A stretch of 64,000 nt of DNA from Lampris incognitus (GCF_029633865.1 NC_079215.1:55269457-55333456); one strand, 5' to 3'. Positions 32,569 through 51,860 are shown, numbered from the stretch's first letter. Program-made: numbers and translations. Notes: generated by a model not told the origin, from the sequence alone.

Positions 32569-32956
32569 GGGTCCGCGGTGGTGTAGCGGTCTAAGCATCG
32601 GCTTTGTGTCGATGCAGTTGCCCACTGGGGACCGGGGTTCGTGCCCCGGTCTCGTCAGATCCGACTATGGCTGGACTCGATGAAGCAGCAATAATTGGCA
32701 ACGCTGTTTTCGGGAGGGGGGCGGAGTCGGCTTGTGTTCGTCACATTAACGTGTCTATGTGTGTGTCGAATAAAGCAGTGGTTCGGCCTGGATTCGCCTT
32801 GTCATGAAAGTGGCGAAGCGTCTCCTTTGAGACTGCCGGCCGGAGAGATGCAGTTGGCGAACGTATGCAGTACGAGGGTGGGTGTTTGAACTAAAATAGG
32901 GATCGATTGGCCACTAAATTGGGAGAAAAATCAGAAATAAAATTATTAAAAAAAAC
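32569..32956 (+). mobile_element. tRNA-derived SINE, family Y (forward copy)
   Basis: The head, GGTCCGCGGTGGTGTAGCGG, is tRNA-like with B-box GGGGTTCGTGCCCC. The tail ends at ATTGGGAGAAAAATCAGAAA plus an A-rich run. Direct repeats AAAACAAAACTGAATT flank it at 32553-32568 and 32957-32971. Confidence 0.85.
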
Positions 32957-32971
32957 AAACAAAACTGAATT

Positions 32972-33360
32972 TTTTTTACAAATTTATATCTGATTTTTTC
33001 CCTTTTTCTCCCAATTTAGTGGCCAATCGATCCCTATTTTAATTCAAACACCCACACTCGTACTACGTGCATTCGCCAACTTCATCTCTCTGGCTAGCAG
33101 TCTCGAAGGAGACGCCTCGCCACTTTCGTGACAAGGCGACTCCAGGCCGAACCACTGTTTTTTCCGACACACCCAGAGACGCATTCATGTGACGAACACA
33201 AGCCGACTCCGCCCCCCTCCCGAAGACAGCGTTGCCAATACCGCTGCTTTGTCGAGTCCGGCCATAGTCGGATCTGACGAGACCGGGGCGCGAACCCCAG
33301 TCCCCAGTGGGCAACCGCATTGACAAAGCCGATGCTTAGACCGCTACACCACCGCGGACT
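32972..33360 (-). mobile_element. tRNA-derived SINE, family Y (inverted copy)
   Basis: Same family in reverse: the tail is at 32972-33020, and the head complement AGTCCGCGGTGG ends at 33360. A third copy of the direct repeat AAAACAAAACTGAATT follows at 33363-33378, so the two SINEs lie tail to tail with one shared target sequence repeated three times. Both are in intron 2 of copy C. Confidence 0.85.
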
Positions 33361-33826
33361 ACAAAACAAAACTGAATTAATAAAAGCATACGCTGGACAC
33401 TGACAATTTTTTCAATATCCAGTATTTGTCAATGAAACAATGGATTTTTTTAAAGTCCAGAAATTCCTGTACTCCATTCAACTTCAAACTTTCCCTATGC
33501 GCATATTCAGACTTCCCCTTAAAATGATTATTTTCATTATAGCATGTATAAAAATAAATAAAATAAAGTAGCACAAATGTCTTTAAAATACAACCAGTGG
33601 CAGAATCCACCTTAGGTAACTGTTAATAATCTTGCACATTCCCTAGTGAATATCATAAAAAGAGATCCTGAAAATATTATTCGGCTTGTTTTTGAAAGAA
33701 AAAAAAAATAGAAGGAAAATTATTGTAATGTATGACATTGATGAAATCGGTATAAAAAGCATCACTTTGAAAATAAAAATAAATAAAAAGTAGCCTTTTA
33801 GAATGATTCCTGTGAACTAAACCTAC

Positions 33827-33928
33827 CTGTCTACGAGATTTGACTGGAGACCTTGTCCTTGTTTGACAATGAATTTCATAAGGTGGGGAGGAAGGTCTGT
33901 CATGTCTGTCTCTGGGTTTGGTGTGAAC
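33827..33928 (-). CDS. ZNF318-like gene copy C, exon 2
   Basis: 34 codons, phase 0 on both sides, from the acceptor CCCATTTTGATCAG to the donor AGACAG then GTAGGT. The peptide is basic and contains RTRSPVKSRRQ, an SR-type segment. Its splice sites and phase fit the exons at 34878-34102 and 32452-31178. Confidence 0.7.
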
Positions 33929-34101
33929 CTGATCAAAATGGGAGAACGTTTTGTAAATAAACATGGAAATAGTGGCCCCAATGACAGTGTCTAGTACTGA
34001 TCAAATCAAATAAAGGTAAAGGTTTTTAGAATAGACTGATAATGATCTATTGCAATCTTGACATCCAAGCTTGACCACAGTGCTAAAAGTGAACATAGTA
34101 C

Positions 34102-34878
34102 CCTTGAAGAAAATTCTTTCTCTTGTGTCCTCTCCTCTGAAGGGTGACTGTTCCCGTCTTGAAAATGTCGATCCAAGTGATATTTGGATGATCTTCTGTA
34201 TGCAAACTCTTCAGACGGTTGCCTGTAAGGTGAATCTTCTGAGTTTTTCCTGTATTTGAAATCCTCGTGTGCCGATTCCCTGTGTTTGGAGTCTTTCAGT
34301 GAATGTCTATAATCGTGATCGTTTGGTGACTGTCCAGACATAAACCCCTGTGGGTGTTGCTTGTATGTTAACTCATCTCCTTCATCCTTCAAAAAACTCC
34401 ACTGCTTTTTTTCAGACGTCCATGGTTCGGAAAAAGTCTTTGACTCTTCTGAAAACTGCTTGACATTGGGGCCAGTGTTCTCTTGGACAACATGATCCTC
34501 AGTCACCTGATGGCCTCTTTTTCTCCAAGAAAGCATGGGTTTATCCTCCCTTAGCTTGACATATTTTCGATCCCAGTCAAAATCCTTCTCAGTATTAAGA
34601 CTAGAAAGACTTTGTCTCCTCACTGGACTCCTCTGGTTCTCCTCCATATGCAGTGATTTTTTACTGTATTTCCTCTCAGGTGAGTCACTATACTCCCTTG
34701 TTCCTCGAGTTCTCTCCGTTCTACCGTGTCCTTCACCATAATCATGGTATGAGTACCTCGGCATATCATTGGGATGTCCCCCCCTTTCTATCCAGCGGTT
34801 GTCATTATCACTCCATTGCCTTGTGTTTCTGTCTCCGTATTGCCGCCTGTGGCTGAGCTCAGGTCTTCTTGAATTCAT
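34102..34878 (-). CDS. ZNF318-like gene copy C, first coding exon
   Basis: ATG at 34878 (MNSRRPELSHRRQYGDRN) is preceded in frame by a TGA, and the exon is bounded upstream by the acceptor TTTTATGTTGCAG. The exon therefore begins in the 5' UTR, and a noncoding first exon lies further right. It gives 259 codons to a donor after 34102 (TTCAAGG then GTACTA). The protein is low-complexity and strongly charged, rich in R, D, S, E, Y and H, with loose repeats such as YRKNSEDSPYRQPSEEFAYR. This fits the disordered RS-type N-terminus of ZNF318 family proteins. With exons 2 and 3 the product is 717 residues. The LARKRKE exon of copies A and B is not seen between exons 2 and 3. Confidence 0.65.
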
Positions 34879-34989
34879 TATTTTGTGATGACTCTGGTGA
34901 CTGGGTGGTTTTCAAAGGTTTACTGCAACATAAAAGGAAAATTGTAAACTTTAAGGCAAGCAGTCCAGTACAGACTACAACAGTGGCAC

Positions 34990-35085
34990 AGAAACGGAGC
35001 ATACAATTTACAATTTCATTTAGCAGACGCTTGCATTCAAAGCGAGGTACATCTGAAAGCTGATACAATACAAGCAAGGATCTAG
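34990..35085. repeat. Common teleost repeat (TTTAGCAGACGC type)
   Basis: TTTCATTTAGCAGACGCTTG followed by TCAAAGCGAGGTACA resembles the widespread fish segment ATTTAGCAGACGC...AAAGCGACTTAC. Class uncertain. Confidence 0.45.
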
Positions 35086-35279
35086 GCAGGAGAGAACAAC
35101 ACAGGTAAGTGCCATGAAGCTAATTTTGAGTCCGATAGGACATAGGTGCCAACAGGTGGTCCACAGAGGCAATGCACAGAATGTATAGAAACAGATATTG
35201 AATGTTTTTTTAGCTGCTCATTATAACAAGTACGGTCAGATTTTCCATAAAAAAAGATTTGAAGCATTGCTTTTTGTGT

Positions 35280-35760
35280 CTTCAGTGTAATAACCAAATG
35301 CAGAAGAAGAGAGGCAGCAGCAAATTTGAGGAAGAAGTTGTTACAGCTTGAGAGCAGATATGATTTAGTGATTTTATAAAAGACCTTTAACAACAGTTAA
35401 CTGCATCAATAGCTAAAACTAACTTCCACCCATATTTGTTGTTTGACAGTGAGGAAGGCGCTCAAGAGTTAACACTGCTAAATCAGTTTTATTTCAAATG
35501 GATCCCTGAGATTTGAAGTGCTAAAAATATGACTGCAAATATCAAGTAACACTTTTGGTGCAAGTACAAGTTCAACCAAAAACAAACTTCAGGATTGTAA
35601 CTTTGTAAGGAGATGGATGCAGCTCTCCATTGTTTCTCATAAGTGGAGCTAAACAAATTTGGACAAATCCAAGTTTTATATACTGTACACAATTTATACT
35701 GTGAAATTGATTGGTGAACTAGCAAAAATAAACAGGTGAAACCGATTTCTCAGCAAAAAA
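35280..35760. repeat. Dispersed low-copy repeat shared with about 4.7 and 47.3 kb
   Basis: ACCAAATGCAGAAGAAGAGA and the following 60 bp resemble 4685-4750 and 47290-47370. Weaker similarity continues across TCAGTTTTATTTCAAATGGA. Ends are not defined and no coding frame is present. It may be an unnamed MITE. Confidence 0.35.
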
Positions 35761-36032
35761 AACCCCAAACAAAACAAACAAAAAACAACTACTGTTCCAA
35801 AGAGAACAATCTTTTTTTAATGATGCTCTCAGTGGTATCACAAGAAGTCAATCAACTAAACTAAAACAAACGTCTCTTTATCTTCTTGTCACAAGTACTT
35901 TTACTGTCCAAACTAATTATTTTTTGGAGTAGCAACGGCATATTTTGCCAGTGACCCTCTCCATTAGGGCTGTGTATTGACAAGAATTTGGCAATACAAT
36001 TCTTATCACAACAAAAGTATCATGATTCATTA

Positions 36033-36115
36033 TCTACTACTGCTACTACTTTCGGGTGCTCCCATTAGGGGTGGCCAAAGCGGATCATCCGTTTCCATTT
36101 CTTCTTGTTCCTTCC
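36033..36115 (-). mobile_element. RTE LINE 3' end fragment
   Basis: CTACTACTGCTACTACTTTC then GGTGCTCCCATTAGGGGTGG is the inverted RTE 3' tail; only about 80 bp remain. Confidence 0.8.
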
Positions 36116-36239
36116 AATAATGATTCATTAGATTGTGATATATTATGATACTGCAAACAGTGCGATATATTGCAATATTTTGTCAAAATATCAATGTCAT
36201 TGACTTCCGGTGACACCATGCATTGACACCCAGAGTGTT

Positions 36240-37360
36240 ACCTCCCTTGAAATTCAGCTGTGCGCTATCTATAAATGTTATAGAATATTTTAAGTGCAAC
36301 AAGAACAAGCAAAGTGCTAAAGGGAAATATAAGCACATATAGAGCTACAAAGAACACGGGAAGACAACAAGAAACTTAAAAAGAAGTCAAAGAGAAAAAG
36401 GGGCGGCCATCTTCTCTGGTCGAGGCTAGTGGAAACGAGGGCACAATAAACACTGCTGAGATTTTCCCACAGCAGAGAGAATTAAGGAAAGAAAATCAAG
36501 AGTTGTTCACTGACACTAAGGCCTCGTTACTGACACTAGAAGTGTCGGTAATGGACCTGAAACAACAAATGGGAAAACTAGAGCAGAGAACTGGAGAAGC
36601 AGAGTCAAGAATTAGTGCAACTGAAGATATCAGCCAGCGACATGAGAGGGTGCTGCAATACCTAGTGAGATGGGAGGCGACCCTCACTAACCTGTGTGTT
36701 GACCAACAGAACCATACGCGCCACAATAATTTCAGGATTTACCAAGTTCCAGAAGAAAGTGAGAAGAATGACATGGCTGGGTTTGTGAAACAAGTAATTA
36801 AAACCACGCTACGGCTCCCGTAGGAGAATATACATATTAAGAGAGCCCACAGATCCTTGGGGCTAAAACCAGCCAACTCGGCACCACCGCGGTCAATCAC
36901 TGTACAGTTTCTAGACTACACCGGGAAGGAAGCGGTGCTACGACAAGCCTGGGCACAGAAATAAGTCACATTCTAAGGTCATATACTTCGACCGAGATTA
37001 TTCTCTGGCGGTACAGAAGAGAGCGTGGGTTCGTGGGGTGATAAACAGCTGAAGGAGAAGGGGATCCAAGTCAGATGTTGCTTTCCCAGCACAGCAGAGA
37101 GTCAACCTGGAGACTGGAGTAAAAATATTCCCAACTCTAATCTCTCTGCCGACTCTTGGGGACCTGAGCATCTCGGTGCAGATGAGCAAGTGGGAGAGGA
37201 TGGAACAGGAGCTCTCCAAGAGAGGGCAAAGGCAGAGTGGGAGAATGAGAGGAGACATATATCTGCAGGATTGAGAGGGCAGTTAATGTACTTGTCAGGT
37301 AACAGCATATTGGAATTCAGTGCTACTTTTGTCAACGTTAATGTGGAACATTTCTGAGAT
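36240..37360 (+). mobile_element. L1/Tx1-type LINE ORF1 fragment
   Basis: From 36503 the plus strand encodes a coiled coil (LEVSVMDLKQQMGKLEQRTG) and then the RRM-type core start NHTRHNNFRIYQVPEESEK. After frameshifts come KRAHRSLG and QLKEKGIQVRCCFP, the C-terminal domain of L1 ORF1 proteins. ORF2 is absent. Confidence 0.7.
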
Positions 37361-37744
37361 GCACTTGAAACAACTAAGTGCACTGAATAACAGCTGTATG
37401 TGAGCAATAATAAGGGTTTTGAGGGAGTGAATTTCCCCCTACGATGAGACCCAAGATAGGGCTACAATTTCGCCATAGGATTGTTTTTTCTCTTTGGTTT
37501 GTGGTTCATGGTTCAACAATAAGGATTGCCTGAATGCCCGGAGCAAGTAAAATGCCACATAATTGGGCTAAAATGTTTCAATCTTTTTTTTCGATCATCG
37601 TCTTACCATAAATTATGTTCTCGTTCTCTGGCACACAGTATAGCCCCCTCCCTTTGCATGCATCGAAGAATATTGGCACGTGCCATTGGCCAATCAAGAA
37701 CTGAGTAGACTAGTCATGTGATGCGTGGCTGTCAGACTTGCCAT

Positions 37745-38240
37745 TCACAAGAAAATGGCAGCAGATCAAGACAAAATTTATGAACTGAAGCGCCAGAGAG
37801 TATTTCAATTATCCTGGGAACAGGAGTTTAATGGGGTTGCATTATAGGATATGGGCGAAACCCCAACTGGGTATCGTACAGTATGCCGGAAGTATGAGAG
37901 CAAGGTGGCTAAAATGGGGTCGTTTTTCAGACATGTCAAGTTTCCAAAATAATTTTTAAAAAAATCGCTGGGGTGCCATAACAAGAGCCGACAGCATCTG
38001 GCTTGCATGGCAGCGAAGAGGGCTGCCGACAACCCCTCCTCAGGGGCCTTGCCAGTGCTTGTATGAAACAACGCTGAGGCAAGTCAGGTAATTGCTAAAC
38101 TGATCACCATAGTGCATCATGTTTTAAAAAACGTGCAACCGTTCACTGCGTACTCCAGTGCGATTGCTCTTCAACAGAAGAATGGGATTGACCTGGGTAT
38201 GCAGTACCACATCGACATGTCTTATCTAAGGAAAGTATCT
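37745..38240 (+). mobile_element. hAT-type transposase relic (TTF/BED-like N-terminal part)
   Basis: The relic begins MAADQDKIYELKRQR. Broken frames then give FRHVKFPK, AAKRAADNPSSG, and a block containing HHVLKNVQPFTAYSSA and LQQKNGIDLGMQYHIDMSY. The last block resembles the segment after the zinc finger in hAT-derived C17orf113/ZMYM1-like proteins. Stops are present. The family assignment is tentative. Confidence 0.4.
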
Positions 38241-38570
38241 ACTTTTTGACTATTTGTCATTCTGTCAGTCAAACATTGCACTCGCAGTTCATTTACTATG
38301 GGTTTAGCATTTTGTGTGTAATGATCAAACTGATTATTTTACAACTGGTGTTAGCTTATCATTTGACCACATCACAACCACGAAAAGGTAATGGGCAATT
38401 AACAACACCATATAGTCTATACATGGTCCATAGAAAATGAATTGTGAGTGTAAGGTTTACGAAGTGTGTGTGTGTGTGTGGGGGGGGGGGTGGCTTGGGT
38501 CTGGTCAACTTCTGTACTATTCTATAAATGTTGTACGACTATGATTTAAAAACAAAGGCTCCCAAAACGG
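38241..38570. other. No gene seen
   Basis: Short GT run at 38466-38482 followed by a G run; otherwise featureless. Confidence 0.5.
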
Positions 38571-38571
38571 A

Positions 38572-38690
38572 CTCACTCCTCACCTTGGCTGTGCCTTGAG
38601 ATCCTTTTCCATGAATATCACAAAGAGAATCGGAGACAAGAGACAACCTTGGCGGAGTCCGAGGCCCACCAAGAACATGTTTAACTTTAT
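38572..38690 (-). mobile_element. Rex3-like LINE fragment
   Basis: The complement encodes FLVGLGLRQGCLLSPILFVI, the RT motif around the Rex3 G-L-R-Q-G-C-P-L-S-P sequence. Confidence 0.65.
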
Positions 38691-38699
38691 GCCAAGAAT

Positions 38700-39545
38700 G
38701 TGGACACAGCTCTCACTTTGGTTATCACTAGGATGACCGGGATTTCACTCCTACCTAAAACAACCATGGGCCGTCAAAATGATGGCCGGCTTTTAAACTC
38801 TACATTCTGTCATGATAAATACCCCATTGAGATATTAATGCATTGCAAAGGTTAGTATGTCTGTTAGGAAATGACTGACACCAAAATTAACATTTTAACA
38901 ACCATAATACTATTTTCAAACAATTTAAAGCCTAGATCTGATTACTATAGCATAGAATATGAAGAAATTTCTTTTTGGTTGCTCTTTTCTAATTGGCAAT
39001 GTGCAGAAAATGCAGTTACCTCTCATGGCCACACGGTGCCATCTTTAATGATAACGCACATTTGATATTTTCATATGTTTACATAATGCATTGGCTGTTA
39101 TTGTTTATGCAAATAAATAGTGCATAATGCTGCTAATTTTATTAGTGGTTTTCAATATAAAATGATTTCAGTGTGTGTATCAGTACTTCTGAACATTCTC
39201 AGCACATTTTAACAATACCACAATGACACTGATAACCATGCTAATTTTGATCACTATAATCGTGATTAGGGTTGGGTACCATTCACATTTGAACCCATAC
39301 CGGTACTCCGCAGTACATTTTTTCAGTACTTTACTCTCTCTGTAGTAACAAAAATGTAATTTAAGTTGTAAAAAAATAAATAACCAAGCACGAAACCATC
39401 CAGACCCACAGCACACCTACTAAGTGTTAAGTCAATCGGATGAATGGTTGTCGAGAAAATCAAAAGGACAGACAGACAGAAACTCCTTCCATTTTAGTTA
39501 GATTACTATTATTCCAAGTAAATTAGAAATGTATATAGCTAATAT
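38700..39545. other. No gene seen
   Basis: AT-rich sequence without recognisable features on either strand. Confidence 0.45.
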
Positions 39546-39549
39546 ATCA

Positions 39550-39940
39550 AAGACAGGGTGGAGTGGGTGGAGAAGAGTGTCAGGAGTGATTTGTGAAAAA
39601 GGGGTGCCAGCAAGAGTTAAAGGGAAGGTTTACAAGATGGTTGTGAGACCAGCTATGTTACATGGTTTGGAGACAGCGGCACTGACGAAAAGACAGGAGA
39701 TGGGGCTGGAGGTGGCAGAGTTGAAGATGCAAAGATTTTCATTGGGAGAAGGACAGGATTACGAATGAGTATATTAGAGGGCCAGCTCAGGTTGAATGGT
39801 TTGGAGACAAAGCAAGAGAGGCAAGACGGAGATGGCTTGGACATGTGTGGAGGAGAAATGCTGGGTACATTGGGAGAAGGATGCTGAATATGGAGCTGCC
39901 AGGGAAGAGAAGAGGAAGGCCAAAGAAAATGTTTATGGAT
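39550..39940 (+). mobile_element. RTE LINE internal fragment
   Basis: GWSGWRRVSGVICEKGVPAR, VYKMVVRPAMLHGLET and VAELKMQRFSLG are RTE ORF2 C-terminal segments. The frame then shifts, and the fragment stops before the usual 3' end. Confidence 0.8.
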
Positions 39941-40034
39941 TTACCAAATCAAATATGCGGATCATAAATTAGATTTCCATACCAGATCAGTCAAGGCCCG
40001 CATTACCAATGACCACCATCATCGGTACTGTTGG

Positions 40035-40570
40035 CCAGCAGGGTGCCGGTGGAAACTATACTACAACTATACTACTGTTGGGCAAAGAAGAGAGGGAAGG
40101 CATGTGTCCAAAGGCAATGGGAGAGGAGGAAGGGTAGGAGTGCAGAGGTGAGATTCGGAACTTTGAATGTTGGCACTATGACGGGTAAAGGGAGAGCGCT
40201 GGCTGATAAGATGGAGAGAAGAAAGGTAGGTATACTGTGTGTGCAAGAGACTAGGTGGAGGGGGAGTAAGGCCAGGAGCATCAGAGGTGGGTTCAAACAC
40301 ATCTACTACGGTGCGAATGGAAGGAGGAATGGAGTAGGTGTAACTCTGAAGAGTGTGTTGGAGGTGAGGAGTGTCGGACCGAGTGATGAGTACGAAGCTG
40401 GAAATCGAAGGTGTGTTGATGAATGTTACCCGTGCACATGCCCCGCAAGTTGGGTGTGAGATGGAGAAGAATAATTCTGCAGTGAGTTGGACGAAGTGGC
40501 GCAGAGTTATACCCAAGGAAGAGGGAGTGGTGATTGGAGCGGACTGCAGTGGGAGAGGAAATGAAAACAT
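40035..40570 (+). mobile_element. RTE LINE 5' fragment with AP endonuclease domain
   Basis: FGTLNVGTMTGKGRALADKM, VGILCVQETRWRGSKARSI, GFKHIYYGANGRRNGVGVTL and, in another frame, MSDRVMSTKLEIEGV with GVVIGADCSG form the APE endonuclease of the RTE family. This is the only RTE 5' end in the window; it lies just after an internal RTE piece, so the element is rearranged or two insertions abut. Confidence 0.8.
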
Positions 40571-41935
40571 TTCTCTTTAAGTGTACATTTTCCCATCGCA
40601 AAACCAACAACCACTCGTGTGACCCACAACCACTCAAACGGACTACAAGCCAGCAAACGGATGTCCGTGTGCGTCACATCCGGCACTGCCGACATTCGGC
40701 ACAACAAGATCCTAATCGCGCCTCGGCAGGCCATGGCCACTTGCCTGGATTCGCGCATGTGTAACCGCAGCCTAAACAGCTTGGATCCGAAATATTCGCT
40801 GGCGAGTACTTGGCATTTTCGTACCGTTCGCTCGTCACGTCACCGGTGCGTAAAGGCCCGAAGACGCGAGCCTCGCCGAGGCGCCACTACCTCCCAGCGC
40901 CACTAGGGGGATCATGGCCTAAGTGGAAAAACACAGCACAAGTCGACCCAAGTCCATTTCAATTAATCTGCTAACGGGCCGCGTAGAAACGCGATGATGC
41001 TCGTTGAAACGGGGCAGTTTGAGCCAGATATGTGCGTTCTACAAACGCACCGGAAGCGACGTAACGGGACACTTATCTGAATGTGTCAGGAAACCCCAGG
41101 GCCAACGGGCAGTTGCCCGTATAATAGTGTAGCGTTAGCCATAGCGTCTTTCTGAGTGGAGAAGAAATTCTTCCAAGAGAGGCTCGTCGAAATAAATAAA
41201 ACAGCCACTGCTGCCGTCACTAACGACCTTCTACATTCGGGCTCGTCCCGTGGGAAGGTTGGCTGCCATTGACGACAGCGTCCTGCCCGTTAACCAGACG
41301 GAAGCGAATTTCGCGTTCATTTTGAAGGAACGCAGCGGTAACGCCATTTCCCGGCAGACAACCCATGTACTTGCTGCAACGTTCCTCCCGTCCATTAAAT
41401 ACAATAATGGCACGTCCACGTTTGTTCGTCAATCGACGTCCTCGCCAAGTTAAAAGTATACCGTACAATTTCGCCACATCCCAACTCTGCAACGTTAGCT
41501 TAACGCTACATCACCGAACTAGCTGGCTAGCTAACAGAGGAAATACATTAGTTAACCGATATCCTCAAGACAGTTACCTTTTTTCGCTGCCCCCTTTTCC
41601 CTTCAGATGTCTTTTTCGCTGCCCCCTTCTCCCTCGGATGTGTAGTGGACGTCCTCGGCTTCCCTGAAACTAACGGCTAGCTTAACAACAGGCTGCTAAT
41701 TTAGCTGGCGCTGTGCGCACGTTAGCATCCCAGATTTAGCTCGGACGGTTGGGTTTGAATCGTCCGGTGTGAGACGAGCAATCGGGCGGTGCTTTTATTA
41801 CCGCCACCTGCTGGATGGAGGGGGCAACTACTTACCCGCAGAACAAGAGCGGTTGATGTTTTGATTCAGTTTCGCCTATAGGGGCCAATTTGCATACGGA
41901 GGAAGTGGGGGGGGGGGGGGGGCTCTGATGTCCTA
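40571..41935. other. CpG-containing stretch, no gene identified
   Basis: Moderately CpG-rich with several short frames on both strands, none with recognisable domains or convincing splice sites. The segment at about 41085-41245 has a TGTCAGG start, an AATAAATAAA and a GGGCTCGTCC after CTACA that could hint at an old LTR end, but the evidence is weak. Confidence 0.4.
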
Positions 41936-41939
41936 TCCA

Positions 41940-42660
41940 GGGACACCGCCATCGCCATTGGTTCAGATTTTTTTGCATGACACCTGTGTTCAAATTAAAT
42001 CTCAGGGCGTACCACATTTCACCGACCACATCAACTCTGTGGACAACCGCATCAAGTTCACCAGGGAGGATGTGAAAATGACAGATTAGCCTTCTTAGAC
42101 TGTGAAATTGCAATTGGTGATGGGGGACATTTTGATTGTTGATGTTTACCGTAAGTCAACACATACTGATCAGCACTTAAGGTTTGACTCTCATCGCCCA
42201 CTGGAGCACAAACTCTATGACCATCTGTGTGAAGAGGGGACGGCCATCCCTGAACCGAGGAGGGGGGGCTAAGAGTACATCTGTCGCCATCTTACAGTGC
42301 TGTGATTGAAAACATTCCCAAATCCTGTGTGAATAGTACACATGGCCATTGTAATGGTGTCTTCGTGCTTGCTCAATAATCCAGGTAAAAAAATCAAAGA
42401 AGGTTGAATCAGTTCACCTGGATACAACGTTTACTTGACAGATGGCCCTGTGATGGACTGGCGGCCTGTCCAGGGTGTCTCCCCGGCTGCCGCCCAGTGA
42501 CTGCTGAGATAGGCTCCAGCATCCCCGCGGCCCTGAGCAGGATAAGCGGTTTGGATAATGGATGGATGGATGGACGTTTCATCACTCATCTAAGTGACCT
42601 CTTCAGTCGGAAGAGGTCGGACGAACTGATTCAACGTTCTGTGATTCACGTTTTCGTTTC
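41940..42660 (+). mobile_element. Penelope-like element relic with a SINE inserted
   Basis: Broken translations contain FTDHINSVDNRIKFTREDV, LAFLDCEIAI and a Y-R-K-x-T-H-T-D-Q-like segment typical of Penelope-like (Neptune/Poseidon) RT. A terminal segment, GCTCAATAATCCAGGTAAAA through ATACAACGTTTACTTGACAG, follows and resumes after the SINE at 42578. Old and broken. Confidence 0.6.
42438..42577 (+). mobile_element. SINE family Z fragment in the Penelope-like relic
   Basis: CTGTCCAGGGTGTCTCCCC through GGATAAGCGG and a (GGAT)n tail, inserted between two halves of the Penelope-like end. Confidence 0.75.
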
Positions 42661-42979
42661 AAAACCATTGCTGACCTTCTTATATCATGGCAAGTATTAA
42701 AAAAACTGTCTGGCTGTCATTATATAAAATGCTTATTCAGAATTTATCATATTACTATGTTCAGTCAAGCCAAGTTATATAGTTAGCTCCCCAGTTTGCT
42801 CATACAAGGAATTTGTCCTGGTGTGATGCTCACATGGGGCATGACATGACCACCTGAAGCAGAATCGAATCCACGAGTATCTAGGTGTGATACAGATTTA
42901 GAGAAAATCAAGACAACCGCAAATATTAATGATACCAGACCTCGATATTGCTAAAAATTCACGACGCCTCAGATGGACA

Positions 42980-43871
42980 GTGTATGTGAATCTCTCTTTA
43001 TTGACTCTTTCCCTACAAGTATAGCCATCAAATGGCAATCTCTTTAACTTGCAACAATGAAGTGCATGTTAAAAAAAATTTCAATACTTCACAGTATTTA
43101 TTCAATATCATACAGCACTACATAGACACCTCTGTAGTCTACATTATTACACTCACTAATTAGTTGCAGTCATTGCTCCCTGGGATGATGCAGCCGAGTG
43201 ATGCTCCAGTAAAATGGAAAGTTTAGACGTTTAGTCTGCGTTAGTGATGGAATGATGTCAGGGCCATGGCTTTGCATGAATGAGAGAAGCCAACCAAGGG
43301 AACACAAAATGCGAATGTCCCAGGGCCATCTCCTGCAGACGTGCATTACTACAAATCTCCAATAGAGGACACTGTAACAGAGGGCAAAAACACGTCACGT
43401 ATTCTTACCTGGTTCTAGCTTAAAATATGAAACAAATCAAACTCACAAACACACATCCAGTCGTTAAATACCTATGCATTCAAAGAACAAGCCAGGAACC
43501 TACACGTATACACACTCTCTTGCACACGTGCACTTGCACACACACACACAGACACGCATGCACACATTTATATATATATATAACTTCTTTAAATGAGACA
43601 CTCAACGGTAGGGAAAGTGCTCAACAAACAAGGAGCAAAGTAATCCAGTGATTCAATGAATTCTTTGATTGACAGTACAAGCCTGTTGCCTGTTTCATGC
43701 CATAAGCAATCATCAGCTGTCAATCATCAGTTGATAGCTGATGATTGCTTATGGCATGAAACAGGCAACAGGCTTGTACTGTCAATCAAAGAATTACTTG
43801 AACAGCTGGATTATATATATATATATATGCACACAGAATATATTAATAGCAGCAGTGTCTTACCTTCCTTC
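42980..43871 (-). other. scrn2: Probable 3' UTR of scrn2
   Basis: This lies immediately downstream of the scrn2 stop. AATAAA signals on the minus strand lie at 43102-43097 and 43002-42997; the latter would give a UTR of about 890 nt. It includes (TA)n tracts and a perfect 60-bp inverted repeat. The actual cleavage site is inferred. Confidence 0.45.
43659..43795. repeat. Perfect 60-bp inverted repeat (fold-back element)
   Basis: 43659-43718 and 43736-43795 are exact reverse complements, separated by 17 nt. Shorter matches (TAATCCAG and CTGGATTA) continue outside with small loops, and (TA)n tracts lie on both sides, as if a fold-back MITE had inserted into TA repeats. If transcribed with scrn2 it would form a long hairpin. 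Confidence 0.95.

Positions 43872-51860
<7,989 letters not shown>

Noticed and set aside
40031-40459. Candidate host gene with an endonuclease-like domain
   Set aside because: The domain is the AP endonuclease of the RTE LINE family present many times in this window.
41085-41245. Possible LTR end with a tRNA-Pro-like primer site
   Set aside because: Only GGGCTCGTCC matches the expected primer site, no second LTR or target duplication was found, and no retroelement coding sequence adjoins it.
41220-41492. Overlapping frames of 60-90 codons on both strands
   Set aside because: No recognisable domain, no splice context, no similarity to known families that I can see; typical of a CpG-rich stretch.
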